52,917 nt of DNA, taken from positions 1-52,917 of the forward strand of contig JAJEEA010000551.1 in NCBI GenBank assembly GCA_022821235.1, read 5' to 3'. Position numbers and translations under genes: made by a program. Position 1 is the first letter of the stretch. Each line of letters opens with the position of its first letter. Origin of the DNA: Vicinamibacteria bacterium (lineage in GTDB: Bacteria > Acidobacteriota > Vicinamibacteria > Vicinamibacterales > UBA8438). Shown here in pieces: positions 33,886 to 42,506 of the stretch. The notes under the pieces are model-generated. The model was not told the origin of the DNA. It worked only from the letters and a program-made list of their open reading frames with translations, and made no database searches.

Positions 33886-35316
33886 TCAACCGTGCGATTG
33901 TTGCGTCAAGCGCATGGCCAGCTCGTTGGCCACGTCGTTTATCTTGTTGATGGTCTCATCGAAGTTCGGCATATCGATACCGAGCTCGTCGACCTGGCAG
34001 CGGGTCAAGCCGTTCTCCTGCGCTATGTACGCCCGGATCCGTTCCGGCGCGACGCAGTCGTCCTTGGCATACCCCAGTCTCCTCATCACGCTCGCCCTCT
34101 TGTTGAACTCGGAACTCAACATGATCAGGTTGTTGAGTTCCTTGATGAGATAGTCGCTGTGGGTCGTCAGCAACACCTTCAGTCCAGCGCGAACGAGTCT
34201 CGCCAGCAATCGTGCCAGCAGTATCTGGTTGGCCGTGTCGAGATGGCTCTCGGGCTCGTCGATGATCAGCAGGTGGTTTCTTCGCGCTACGTGACGCAGG
34301 AAGAAATAGAAGTCCGACAGTCCACGGGCGGACGAAGACGCGAGATGCAGCGGAATGGCGAAACGGCGGTCTCCGCGCGCAACGGATCGAAACTCGATTG
34401 CATCACCGGAAACCGAATAGTAGCCGTCCATCAGTTTCCGGATGTCCTTGAAGAAAGCGTCATTGTAGACTTCGCTCCTTTGCTTGCGGAGATCGGGAAT
34501 GCTGCGCGTGTAGTCGATGTTCTCCTTGATGGGAAGTGCGTAACGACTGACCGTCTCATCGAGCAAATCGAACGGGAAATCAGGATCCCTGCTCTGGCGG
34601 TCGCCGTACTTCTGCAGCAGATCGACGAGCTGGCTCTTGCGGAAGTCGAGCTCCCGGTAGAAGAGCGAGATTCCGAAGCGTTCGGCGGAGAGCACGAAAG
34701 GGTCCGACGGAAGTTCAGGGAACATGAAAGGGAGATAACGGCGCCAGAGACGGCGTCGTAGAGCCGCAGGGTGGATTCGCTTGCTCCTGGACTGAGCGTC
34801 GATGGCGAAGAGAGTGGTTCCGTCGTAGCGGATTGATGGCGAATGTTCGGGTTCCGCGACGACCTCGCTTCCGGGGAACTCCGTGGCCAAACGTACATTG
34901 ATGGAAGCGTTGTCGAACTTCTCGGCTGGGGAGCTGAAGACACCGGGTAAGACACCTCCGGAAAATCGCTCGGTCAGCGTAACGATCGCCGTCTTGCGCT
35001 CGCGGTTCAGGGCGTCCGGCGCCACCGAGAATTCAGCCTGGCCGTTCTCGGCGATCTGTGTGCTCAGCTCCTCGAACGCGGGATAGCGGTCGGCCGAACG
35101 GGAGGCTGCGGAGCCCGAAGTCCGGGAGGGTCCAGGCCAGTCTTCCCACGTCTTCAGGAAGCCGTAGAGCGTGTAGACGAGGTAGGTCTTGCCGGTGTTG
35201 TTGCGGCCGGCGATCAACGTGAGGTCACCGAGCTCCAGTTCGGCACTCTCGATGGGACCGATGTTGCGGAACGTGAAGGTGAGCGGCGTTCGGTCCGTGG
35301 AAATGGCACTCGACAT
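33886..35316 (-). CDS. AAA15/OLD-like ATPase of a two-gene (probable defence) system
   Basis: The 476-residue SMC/ABC-type ATPase has Walker A GRNNTGKTY (37-45) after LTFTFRNIGPIESAELELGD. Signature-like ASSSARGLSDFYFFL, Walker B LLIIDEPESHLD (~349-360) and H-loop LLTTHSDYLIKELNN follow. The C-terminal DMPNFDETINKINDVANEL region recurs in AAA15 ATPases of anti-phage systems. No TOPRIM or other nuclease domain is present in the protein itself. The coupled downstream gene may supply it. ATG 35316 is chosen where conserved sequence starts; the frame is open to 35457. Confidence 0.8.
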   Translation of the reverse strand: MSSAISTDRTPLTFTFRNIGPIESAELELGDLTLIAGRNNTGKTYLVYTLYGFLKTWEDWPGPSRTSGSAASRSADRYPAFEELSTQIAENGQAEFSVAPDALNRERKTAIVTLTERFSGGVLPGVFSSPAEKFDNASINVRLATEFPGSEVVAEPEHSPSIRYDGTTLFAIDAQSRSKRIHPAALRRRLWRRYLPFMFPELPSDPFVLSAERFGISLFYRELDFRKSQLVDLLQKYGDRQSRDPDFPFDLLDETVSRYALPIKENIDYTRSIPDLRKQRSEVYNDAFFKDIRKLMDGYYSVSGDAIEFRSVARGDRRFAIPLHLASSSARGLSDFYFFLRHVARRNHLLIIDEPESHLDTANQILLARLLARLVRAGLKVLLTTHSDYLIKELNNLIMLSSEFNKRASVMRRLGYAKDDCVAPERIRAYIAQENGLTRCQVDELGIDMPNFDETINKINDVANELAMRLTQQSHG

Positions 35317-35478
35317 GACGCGGTTCTCGGAGTCGTCGGTGACCGGCCGTCGCGCGTCCCGGGTGTTCGTGGGAGCCGTCGGTGCCCGAGGTCGGCAAGG
35401 CGGCTGCATCGAGCACAGGCTCCACGGAGGATGCGACGCGGATGCGGCTGCCGCCACGACAAGGCTGCGGACTGGCGC

Positions 35479-35904
35479 CTACAGCGGCCAGTCGCGGAGG
35501 ATGCGCTCGGTCTCCTCCAGGTGGGTGCTCTCGTCGCGGATGAAGTCTTCGAGCTGCACCGCGAGGCCCTTGTCGCCGTAGGCCTCGGCCTCCTGCGCCC
35601 GCGCGGTGTAGCCGCGCATGGCGTGGGCCTCGGCCTCGACGACGGCCTCGAGCATGGCGCGGTTGCCGTCGGGCAGCGCGACCTCGCGCGGCACGGTCGT
35701 CGGCTTGCCGCCCAGCGAGACGATCTTGTTGGCGAGGAACTGGGCGTGCAGTTGCTCGTCGGCGACCTCGGCCAGGAAGAACTGCGAGAGCTGGGGCCGG
35801 TAGGGGCCGGTGGCGCGGGCGGCGTAGAGGATGTACTGGATCATCGCGCCGAGCTCGTCGGCGAGGTCCTGGTTGAGCTTGGCGATCAGTTCTTCCCTGG
35901 TCAA
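35479..35904 (-). CDS. Ferritin-like (bacterioferritin/Dps-related) protein
   Basis: The 141-residue four-helix protein has ELGAMIQYILYAARATGPYR, LAEVADEQLHAQFLANKIVS, AEAHAMRGYTARAQEAEAYG and RDESTHLEETERIL. The acidic/histidine residues give a diiron E...ExxH pattern repeated in both halves, so it may store iron or act in oxidative stress. The start is TTG 35904, because AGGAGAAG stands 6 nt before it and no ATG is available near the N-terminus. An imperfect triple repeat lies just upstream. Confidence 0.82.
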   Translation of the reverse strand: MTREELIAKLNQDLADELGAMIQYILYAARATGPYRPQLSQFFLAEVADEQLHAQFLANKIVSLGGKPTTVPREVALPDGNRAMLEAVVEAEAHAMRGYTARAQEAEAYGDKGLAVQLEDFIRDESTHLEETERILRDWPL

Positions 35905-36045
35905 CGGTCTTCTCCTCGGCGGGCGGCGCCTCGTCAGGCGCCGGTCGAGCGGTCTCTCCTCGCGGGCGGTCCGTCCTCAGCCGTCGCTGGCCATCGATCT
36001 CTCCTTGGCGGGCGGCGTCGTCAGCCGTCGCGGGCCCACGGTCAC
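35905..36045. repeat. Three imperfect ~45-bp repeats upstream of the ferritin-like gene
   Basis: Units share CGGTCT-CTCCTCGGCGGGCGG and AGCCGTCGC-type endings (about 35905-35950, 35951-35993, 35994-36045). On the minus strand each carries a GAGGAGA Shine-Dalgarno-like core, and the innermost one serves the TTG start. Confidence 0.55.
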
Positions 36046-36226
36046 TCTGGGACAGTGATCGACATGAGGTTGCCGGTTGCGCTCAGCGATGCTCCGCATC
36101 TTGCGGCCTTGCGCGCCGGACACATGGCAAAGCGATTCTCGTCACCGTCCCTGGCGGACGGCGCCCCGGGTGCGGCTCCGGGGCGCCGGTGCTTCTTCAC
36201 GGGCGCCGCGGGGGCGCCCGGTGTCG

Positions 36227-37525
36227 TCAGTCGACGATCGCCTGGTAGACCAGCGACCGCACCTTCTGCTGATCGTCGAGGCCGATGGCCGGGATGATCT
36301 GGGTCAGGTAGACCACCACCATCTCCTCCTTCGGGTCGGCCCAGTAGGTGGAGTGGTAGGCGCCGCCCCAGCCGAACTCGCCCGCCGAGCCGGGCAGGCC
36401 GGCGGCGGCGGGGTCGTGGGTAATCGAGAAGCCGAGGCCGAAGCCCTGGCCGGGGCGGAACGGGATGCCGCCGAGGTGGTCGCTCAGCATCGACTCGACG
36501 GTCTTGCGCGACAGGATGCGCGTGCCGTCGAGCTCGCCGCCGTTCAGCATCATCTGCAGGAACGTGGCGTAGTCGGTGGCCGTCGACAGCAGGCCGGCGC
36601 CGGCTGAGAACGCCTTGCGGGGGCCCTCGACGTAGTGTCCCTGGCCCACCATGTGGCCGGGGTCGGGGGCCCGCTCGAAGCTGCCGCCGTCGCCCACCGA
36701 CGAGTAGACGGTGGCGAGCCGGCCCAGCTTGCCGTCGGGCAGGAAGAAGTGGGTGTCGTTCATCCCGAGGGGCTCGAACAGGCGCTCGGTGAGGAACTCG
36801 CCGAGGGTCTGGCCGCTGATCTTCTCGATCATGGCGCCGAGGATGTCGGTGTTGTAGCCGTAGATCCACTGCTCGCCGGGGTGCGCGTCCATCGGCAGCT
36901 CGGCGAGGCGGCTCATCGTGTCGCCCACCGGCTCGTCGCGGTCGGCGAAGTACCAGCCGGTGATGCCGGCCTCCTCCCACGCGTCGGCGACCGGCCCGCG
37001 AGCGCCCAGCAGGCCCATGCCGTAGCTGATGCCGGCGGTGTGGGTCAGCAGGTCGCGGATGGTGACGGGCCGGCGGGCCGGCACCACGTCGTAGCCGCCG
37101 TCGTCGTTCGGCTCGGCGACGGTCGTCTCCGCGAACGCCGGCAGGTACTTGCCGACGGGGTCGGTGATGAGCAGCCTGCCCTCCTCCTGCAGCAGCATGA
37201 CCCCGACGCTGGCCAGCGCCTTGGTCTGCGACGCGATGCGGAAGATGCCGTCGGACGGCATCGGCGCCTCGGCCTCGACGTCGCGCCAGCCGATGCCCTC
37301 GCGGTACGCGATCTTGCCGCGGCGGACGACGATGGTGACGGCGCCGGCGAGCCGGCCCTCGTCGACCATGGTCTCGAGGGCGAGGCTCAGGCGGTCGAGC
37401 CGCTCCGACGACATGCCCACCTCTTCCGGCTCGACCCGGACCAGCCCCTGGGCGGCTCCGGTCTGGGGAACGAGCAGCAGCGCGAACACGACGGCGAGCG
37501 CCGTCAGGCGAATGCGTGATCTCAT
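36227..37525 (-). CDS. Exported serine hydrolase (class C beta-lactamase family)
   Basis: The 432-residue protein has a signal peptide (MRSRIRLTALAVVFALLLVP...GAAQ) and the serine hydrolase motifs SQTK (99-102, SxxK), HTAGISYGMG, YGYNTDI (YxN) and WGGAYHST near the C-terminus. It belongs to the broad beta-lactamase/esterase/D-aminopeptidase family, so true beta-lactamase activity cannot be claimed. ATG 37525 follows GAGGTAA. The frame is open upstream to 37723 without a better start. It acts in the periplasm or at the outer membrane. Confidence 0.88.
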   Translation of the reverse strand: MRSRIRLTALAVVFALLLVPQTGAAQGLVRVEPEEVGMSSERLDRLSLALETMVDEGRLAGAVTIVVRRGKIAYREGIGWRDVEAEAPMPSDGIFRIASQTKALASVGVMLLQEEGRLLITDPVGKYLPAFAETTVAEPNDDGGYDVVPARRPVTIRDLLTHTAGISYGMGLLGARGPVADAWEEAGITGWYFADRDEPVGDTMSRLAELPMDAHPGEQWIYGYNTDILGAMIEKISGQTLGEFLTERLFEPLGMNDTHFFLPDGKLGRLATVYSSVGDGGSFERAPDPGHMVGQGHYVEGPRKAFSAGAGLLSTATDYATFLQMMLNGGELDGTRILSRKTVESMLSDHLGGIPFRPGQGFGLGFSITHDPAAAGLPGSAGEFGWGGAYHSTYWADPKEEMVVVYLTQIIPAIGLDDQQKVRSLVYQAIVD

Positions 37526-37698
37526 GGCGTTACCTCGGTCTTTCGTCGATCTCGACGGGTAGAGTTCCGGAACGCGGATTCCTGCCTTCAATGATAGCCG
37601 TGACGGCGGTCGCGCAGGTAGAGCGGCCTGCGGCGACCGCGGCGTGCTGGCGGCCGGGGCAAGCCGAGGCGCGCCGACGTCGGTCGTCCGCGACGCGG

Positions 37699-37896
37699 TC
37701 ACCGGGCCCGGATCTGCTCGCACCAGTCGCGCAGCGCCCGCCGGTCCTGGGCGAAGCCCTCGGTGTAGTGGTAGCGGTCGAAGGGCGCCGGCATCCGCAG
37801 GTCGATCAGCGGTATCCAGTGCGGGAGGTGCTCTCGCTGGAGGGCGCGCTTGTCCTCCAGCGTCGGCGGACCGAGTGCACCGCTATCGACCTTCAC
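37699..37896 (-). CDS. Small hypothetical protein
   Basis: The 65-residue frame reads MKVDSGALGPPTLEDKRALQ, REHLPHWIPLIDLRMPAPFD and RYHYTEGFAQDRRALRDWCE. Composition is balanced and unlike shadow frames. It begins 29 bp after the stop of the DUF5916 gene on the same strand and could be co-transcribed. It might also be the C-terminal remnant of a larger enzyme. No ribosome site is obvious and no family is recognised. Confidence 0.4.
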   Translation of the reverse strand: MKVDSGALGPPTLEDKRALQREHLPHWIPLIDLRMPAPFDRYHYTEGFAQDRRALRDWCEQIRAR

Positions 37897-37924
37897 GCTG
37901 CCGTGAGGTCATCGCCCGCCGGTG

Positions 37925-40243
37925 TCAGTAGCGGAACAGTATCCGCAGCTTGGTGAAGAGCGCCCGGTTCGTGCGCCGGAAGGCCGTCGGCTCGAAGTAC
38001 CGCGGGTCGTGCACGTCGAGCGCGTCCTCCTGCCGGAAGTGGTCGTCGTAGCCGAAGTAGAACACGGTCAGGGCGTTGATGCGGTAGGTGAGGAGGAGGT
38101 TCGTGCCCCGGGTGCCGCGGAACGAGTCGAACTCGGTGATGTTCCGCAGCAGCAGGCGGTCGGTGAACGTGAACGTCGAGAGCGCCCGCAGCACGCGCAC
38201 GTTGAACACCTGCCGGTCGCGGCCGGCGCGGACGTCGAAGAACCGGCTGGTGACGAGGTTGAGCTGCGTGGTGAACCGGGGGGCGGGGCGGATGGTCGCG
38301 GACAGCGTGGCGCTGTTGCCGCGCCCGAGGTACGGGTTCTCGCGGTCGACGTAGTAGATCTCGTCGCCCCACCGCAGGCTGCCGCCCAGGGAGAACAGGC
38401 GGCTCGTGCTGACGAACGTGGACAGGCTGTAGTTGCGGCGGTCGAAGTCGACGCCCCCGAACCGCTCGTGGGCCTGGACGGCGTTCGCGGTGACGTTGAC
38501 GTTCCGGCTGAAGTTCATGTTCAGCCCGAGGTCGACGTTCTCGTCCTCGAGGATGCCGGCGTGGGTGTGGCTGACCTGGTAGCGGAGGCTCGGTCCCCAG
38601 TCGATGATCCAGCTCTCCGGCCACCAGCGGTAGCCGACGTTGGCGGCCCCGAGCTGCTGGTCCACGCGCTGGAGGAACCCCACGTCCGTGCGGAAGTCGG
38701 GATCGATGCGCGCCGCGTACAGGGAACCCACCAGGTGGCGCCCCTCGTGCTGGAGGAAGGCGCCCATCATGGGCCCCTCCCGCTCGACCCCCTGCTCGTC
38801 GCGGTGCTGCGACCGGAACGCGACCAGGTTCAGCCGGCTGGCCCGGCCGAGGCGGAACTGCGCGTCGGCGCCGGCCACGCGGCTGTGCACGTCGAGGAAC
38901 TCGCGGTCGGTGACGAGCGTCCCGACGTGCGACTCCGAGTAGAGGTCGTAGCGCGCCCGGCCTATCAGCACCCGGGCGTTCTCGCCGTATCCGCGCTCGT
39001 CGGGGTCGCCCCGTCTTCCCGGCGCCTCGTCGTCGGTCGCCATCACCCCGAGGGTCGTGTTCCCGACCTTGCCGGTCAGCTTCGCCCCCAGGTTCGGGTC
39101 GACGAGGGTGCGCGTGTGCACCAGGTCCACGGGTGAGGGGAACTCGAAGATCTCGGCCCCCTCCAGGAAGAACGGCCGCAGCTCGGGGAAGAAGAGGGGG
39201 AACCGCTGGTTGACCTCGATCTGCGGCAGGTCCGACTCGATCTGCGAGAAGTCGGGGTTGCCGGTGAAGTCGGCCGTAAGGTTCGACGTGATGCCGTACT
39301 TGACGTTCAGGCCCATCTCGGGGTCCGTGCTCCGGTCGACGAGCGCGCCCGTGCTCCGGTCGAACAGCTCGTAGCCGATGGCGGTGAACGACGGCAGGAT
39401 CTCGAGGTTGCGGCTGGTGGAGAGGTCGGTCATGCCCTCGAGCACGCCCATCTGCCCCATGAAGCTCTGCACGTCGCGCGACATCGGGGCCCAGACCACG
39501 TTCTCCTGGTCCTTCCCCTTGATCTCCCGCACGATCTGGAACCCCCAGCGGTGCTCGACGCCGGGCGGCTGCTCGGGGTAGCGGAAGCTCTTGAACGGGA
39601 TGGCCATCTCCGCCGTGTACCCGTCGTCGACGATCTGCGCGCCGCTGTAGAACAGGGCGTCCCACGACCGGTCGGCGACGGGAATGGGGCCGCCGCGGGT
39701 CTGGCCCGCGTTGATCACGCCGTCGCCCTGCACGTTGTAGCCGTTCAGGTCGAAGTCGTAGCAGCGCTGCTGGTCGAGGAACGGGTCGAGGTAGACGGTG
39801 ATCAGGTCGTCCTGCCACGTCGTGTCGCGGTCGGCGCGGCTGGCCCGCATGATGCCCGGGTCGGCGTAGTGCAGGTAGAACGCGAAGTAGACGTGGTCGC
39901 GGTCGTAGGCGATGTAGACCTCGGTCTCCTCGGTCGCGGGCGCGCCGTCGAGGGGCGACTGCTGCACGAACTCGGAGAGCATGGCGGCGGTGCGCCACAC
40001 CTCGTCGTCGAGGCGGCCGTCGATGGTCGGCGGCGCGTCGGTGCGGGTGGCCCGGACCCGGGGCCGGCCGACGAGCGCCCCGTAGCCGGCGCCGGACGCC
40101 GCGACCGAGGAGTCGTCCACGCGCGGCCGGTCCGGCCCGTGGGGGCCCATCGGGAAGCCGGCGCCGGACTGGGCTTGGAGGTCGGCGCCGGCGCCGGCCG
40201 CGAGGCACAGCGCGAGCGCGGGAATCGTGGGCGGTCTCGGCAT
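37925..40243 (-). CDS. DUF5916-type outer-membrane protein with CBM9-like N-terminal domain
   Basis: The 772-residue protein has a signal peptide, then a CBM9-like domain (TIDGRLDDEVWRTAAMLSEF, VYIAYDRDHVYFAFYLHYAD, DDLITVYLDPFLDQQRCYDF). A long beta-barrel-like DUF5916 region follows (LTADFTGNPDFSQIESDLPQ, FFPELRPFFLEGAEIF), ending in alternating aromatic strands up to LFTKLRILFRY. The C-terminal aromatic residue is typical for outer-membrane insertion. Such proteins are widespread in Acidobacteria and Bacteroidetes with unknown transport or binding function. ATG 40243 is chosen at the signal peptide; the open frame upstream translates the tandem-repeat region. Confidence 0.88.
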   Translation of the reverse strand: MPRPPTIPALALCLAAGAGADLQAQSGAGFPMGPHGPDRPRVDDSSVAASGAGYGALVGRPRVRATRTDAPPTIDGRLDDEVWRTAAMLSEFVQQSPLDGAPATEETEVYIAYDRDHVYFAFYLHYADPGIMRASRADRDTTWQDDLITVYLDPFLDQQRCYDFDLNGYNVQGDGVINAGQTRGGPIPVADRSWDALFYSGAQIVDDGYTAEMAIPFKSFRYPEQPPGVEHRWGFQIVREIKGKDQENVVWAPMSRDVQSFMGQMGVLEGMTDLSTSRNLEILPSFTAIGYELFDRSTGALVDRSTDPEMGLNVKYGITSNLTADFTGNPDFSQIESDLPQIEVNQRFPLFFPELRPFFLEGAEIFEFPSPVDLVHTRTLVDPNLGAKLTGKVGNTTLGVMATDDEAPGRRGDPDERGYGENARVLIGRARYDLYSESHVGTLVTDREFLDVHSRVAGADAQFRLGRASRLNLVAFRSQHRDEQGVEREGPMMGAFLQHEGRHLVGSLYAARIDPDFRTDVGFLQRVDQQLGAANVGYRWWPESWIIDWGPSLRYQVSHTHAGILEDENVDLGLNMNFSRNVNVTANAVQAHERFGGVDFDRRNYSLSTFVSTSRLFSLGGSLRWGDEIYYVDRENPYLGRGNSATLSATIRPAPRFTTQLNLVTSRFFDVRAGRDRQVFNVRVLRALSTFTFTDRLLLRNITEFDSFRGTRGTNLLLTYRINALTVFYFGYDDHFRQEDALDVHDPRYFEPTAFRRTNRALFTKLRILFRY

Positions 40244-40378
40244 GGTCGCCGTGGATCGTTCGGAGCGGGTCTCGCGCGGGGCGCCGTGGGCTTCGCCAGT
40301 CGCCCCGGGGGGCTTCGGGGTCGTTGGGGACCGGCCTCGATGCCCTCCCTTGATCCTACTCGACGCTACGGCCCGCGG

Positions 40379-40665
40379 GAGAGGCGATTGAGGTGCCGCC
40401 CCCGGCCGCGCCGCACGGCCACGAGAGCCGATTGGGGTGCCGCCCCCGGCCGCGAGACGCGTCGCACGGCCGCGAGAGCCGATTGGGTGCCGCCCTCGGC
40501 CGCCGGGGCGCGGCGCCCGGCCGCGAGTGGGGTGCCGGCCTCGGGCTGCCGGGGGCGCGGCGCCCGGCCGGGAAGAGCCGATTGGGATGCCGCCGTCGGC
40601 CGCCCGAGCGTGGCGTCCGGCCGTCGCGAGAGCCGATTGGGTCCGCCCTCGGCCGCGGTCACGTC
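40379..40665. repeat. Six imperfect tandem repeats (44-56 bp) between divergent genes
   Basis: Units start near 40379, 40423, 40474, 40524, 40572 and 40628. Each begins with GAGAGCCGATTGGG or a variant and continues with TGCCGCCCTCGGCCGC and a GC-rich spacer. The length varies from unit to unit, and the repeats are degenerate. They separate the DUF5916 gene from the methyltransferase gene. Confidence 0.85.
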
Positions 40666-40689
40666 CAGGGCCCCCGTGCACCGAACCGC

Positions 40690-40704
40690 TATCATTCTCG
40701 CGCC
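40690..40704 (+). promoter_or_regulatory. -10-like box with very short leader for the methyltransferase
   Basis: TATCAT (40690-40695) ends 9 nt before ATG 40705, and no Shine-Dalgarno intervenes. This is the same geometry as at 30584 and 542. A -35 box is not recognisable. Confidence 0.35.
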
Positions 40705-41745
40705 ATGCCCGATCCGTGTGACGTCTGCGGCGCGGCCGGCGACATGCGTCCGCTCCTCGAGGCGGCGCTGCACGGGTTCGGGGCGGTGTGGATCCGGCAA
40801 TGCGCCGGCTGCGGCTTCCGGCAGGTCCGCCCGCGGCTCCGGCCCGCCGCCCTCGACGCGCTCTACGGCGCCGACTACTTCGACTCGGCTTCCGCGCACG
40901 GCTTCGCGGGGTACGCCCGCCAGCGCCAGCGCTACGAGCGCGACGCGTACTTCCTCGCCCGCGAGCTCCGGCGAATCGCGCCCGCGGGGCGGTTTCTCGA
41001 GGTCGGCAGCGCCCTCGGGTTCCTGCTCGCGGCCCTGGAGCCGATCACCGGTTGGGACGTGGAGGGCGTCGAGGTGTCGCCGTTCGGCGCCTGGTACGCC
41101 CGCGACCGGTTCGGGGTCGCGGTGCGCCGGGGAACCCTGGAGGAGGCCGGCCTGCCGGCGGACGCCTTCGACTACGTGCTGCAGAAGGACCTGCTGGAGC
41201 ACGTCACCCACCCGCGGCGGCACCTGGAGGAGACGTGGCGCATCATGCGGCGGGGCGGGCGGCTCCGGGTCGTCACGCCCAACGGCGAGGCCGACCTGCG
41301 GCCTCTCCATCGCGCGTCGGCGGCGGGCGAGAACGACGATCTGCCGCGGCTGGGCCAGGCGCACCTGTCGTTCTTCTCCCGGGCGCAGTTGCTCCGCCTG
41401 TTCGAAGACGTCGGGTTCCGGGTGCTGCGACTGCGGTCCATCGGGATACGCCGGGGCCTGCGGGCCCTCGGGGTGGTGCCCGGCTGGCGCAGCCGAGCCC
41501 CCGTGGCGAAACGCGAGGCGCCGGCTCCGCGTGACCGGCCCGCCGCGGCCGAGGGAGGAGGGCCGACTCCGGCGACGTGGGCGCAGCAGGCCGCCCGCAT
41601 CGACGCGGAGGTCGCCGCGCGACACCGGGCCGTTCGGTCCTGGCCGCCGTACTTCCACTACCGCCGCCTCGTGAAGCGCCTCGACGCCCTGCCTGGCCGG
41701 CTGGCGATAGGCCAGGACTTCGATCTCCTCGTCGAGAAGCGCTGA
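40705..41745 (+). CDS. Class I SAM-dependent methyltransferase with N-terminal zinc-ribbon
   Basis: The 346-residue protein has an N-terminal Cys cluster (CDVCGAAG, CAGCGFRQV) that forms a zinc-ribbon. Motif I FLEVGSALGFLLAALEP, motif II GVEVSPF, YVLQKDLLEHVTHPRRHLEE and RLRVVTPN follow. This is the Methyltransf_11/23 type often found in sugar, lipid or polysaccharide modification. The C-terminal ~100 residues are arginine-rich with a helical end (YFHYRRLVKRLDALPG). The substrate is not predictable. The gene stands alone. Confidence 0.85.
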   Translation: MPDPCDVCGAAGDMRPLLEAALHGFGAVWIRQCAGCGFRQVRPRLRPAALDALYGADYFDSASAHGFAGYARQRQRYERDAYFLARELRRIAPAGRFLEVGSALGFLLAALEPITGWDVEGVEVSPFGAWYARDRFGVAVRRGTLEEAGLPADAFDYVLQKDLLEHVTHPRRHLEETWRIMRRGGRLRVVTPNGEADLRPLHRASAAGENDDLPRLGQAHLSFFSRAQLLRLFEDVGFRVLRLRSIGIRRGLRALGVVPGWRSRAPVAKREAPAPRDRPAAAEGGGPTPATWAQQAARIDAEVAARHRAVRSWPPYFHYRRLVKRLDALPGRLAIGQDFDLLVEKR

Positions 41746-41811
41746 CTGCACGGGACTCCCGCGCCGGCAAAGCAGGACTGAAGGCGCGCGGAAGCGTCGC
41801 GCGCCGCCACG

Positions 41812-42156
41812 CTACAGGGCCAGGACTCGCCTCAGCCCGTCGTCGACCCGCCGCATCAGTCTGGACGAGATGTGCCCGACCCGTCGGGAGAGATAGTCCT
41901 CGTCGAGCGTGACGATCTGTGTGACGTTCGCGACGGAGTCCCTCGGAAGCCCAGTGCTCTTCGCGGGAAGCAGGACGTTGCCGGGCATGTCGACGAGGCG
42001 CGCGTTCGACGTCAAGACCACCCCGAGGACGGTGCGGAGCCTGCTTCGGTTGAAGGCATCGGCTTGGATGATGAGGAGGGGATGAGGAAACCCGGGCTCG
42101 GACCCGCGAGGTTCGTCCAGGTCGGCCCACCACACGTCGCGCCGCGTGACTACCAT
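41812..42156 (-). CDS. mazF: MazF/PemK-family mRNA interferase toxin
   Basis: The 114-residue protein has classical MazF features: VTRRDVWWADLDEPRGSEPG, HPLLIIQADAFNRSRLRTVL, VVLTSNARL and SVANVTQIVTLDEDYL, then VGHIS. The loop and conserved Arg/Thr residues of the RNase active site are present. The start overlaps the 3' end of the antitoxin gene by 7 bp, the usual antitoxin-first order. Type II toxin-antitoxin system. Confidence 0.9.
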   Translation of the reverse strand: MVVTRRDVWWADLDEPRGSEPGFPHPLLIIQADAFNRSRLRTVLGVVLTSNARLVDMPGNVLLPAKSTGLPRDSVANVTQIVTLDEDYLSRRVGHISSRLMRRVDDGLRRVLAL

Positions 42157-42389
42157 TTCGTCCCGGACCCGACGCTTCGCGCCTGAGCCGCTCGCAACGC
42201 CGGGTCGACGCCGCTCGACTCGTCGGCGAGCACCTCGTTCAGCCTCGACGTGACGTCCGCGTCGCGGTGCTTGGCCAGATACTCGGCGAGAGCGACGGCG
42301 TACAGCTCGCTTCTCGACATGCCCTGACGTTTTGCGAGGTCGTTGGCCGACACGAAGAGATCGTCCGGAAGTGAAACGGCGGTCTTCAT
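42150..42389 (-). CDS. MazE-like ribbon-helix-helix antitoxin
   Basis: The 79-residue protein begins MKTAVSLPDDLFVSANDLAK, RQGMSRSELYAVALAEYLAK, a standard RHH DNA-binding domain. An acidic C-terminal tail (LNEVLADESSGVDPALRA) presumably neutralises the toxin. ATG 42389 starts at the RHH strand, and the frame upstream is not conserved-looking. It is the first gene of the coupled MazEF operon. Confidence 0.88.
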   Translation of the reverse strand: MKTAVSLPDDLFVSANDLAKRQGMSRSELYAVALAEYLAKHRDADVTSRLNEVLADESSGVDPALRAAQARSVGSGTKW

Positions 42390-42453
42390 ACCGGCATTAT
42401 ACCCCGGTTGTACCAGTCGGTGCTCCACCCCGCCAAAGTCATGGCCCCGGCGG

Positions 42454-42491
42454 TTGACGTGGTGTAGATATATTTATATAGTAGCTATATA
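42454..42491 (+). promoter_or_regulatory. Promoter with palindromic operator upstream of padR-like gene
   Basis: TTGACG (42454-42459), a 17-bp spacer and TATAGT (42477-42482) form a good promoter in an AT-rich block. The palindrome TATATAG-TAG-CTATATA (42475-42491) overlaps the -10, a typical position for autorepression by PadR proteins. Confidence 0.65.
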
Positions 42492-42506
42492 TTTATTTCT
42501 ATAGAT

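Noticed and set aside
40379-40665. Possible CRISPR array
   Set aside because: Units are directly adjacent, degenerate and of variable length, with no constant repeat/unique spacer alternation and no cas genes nearby.
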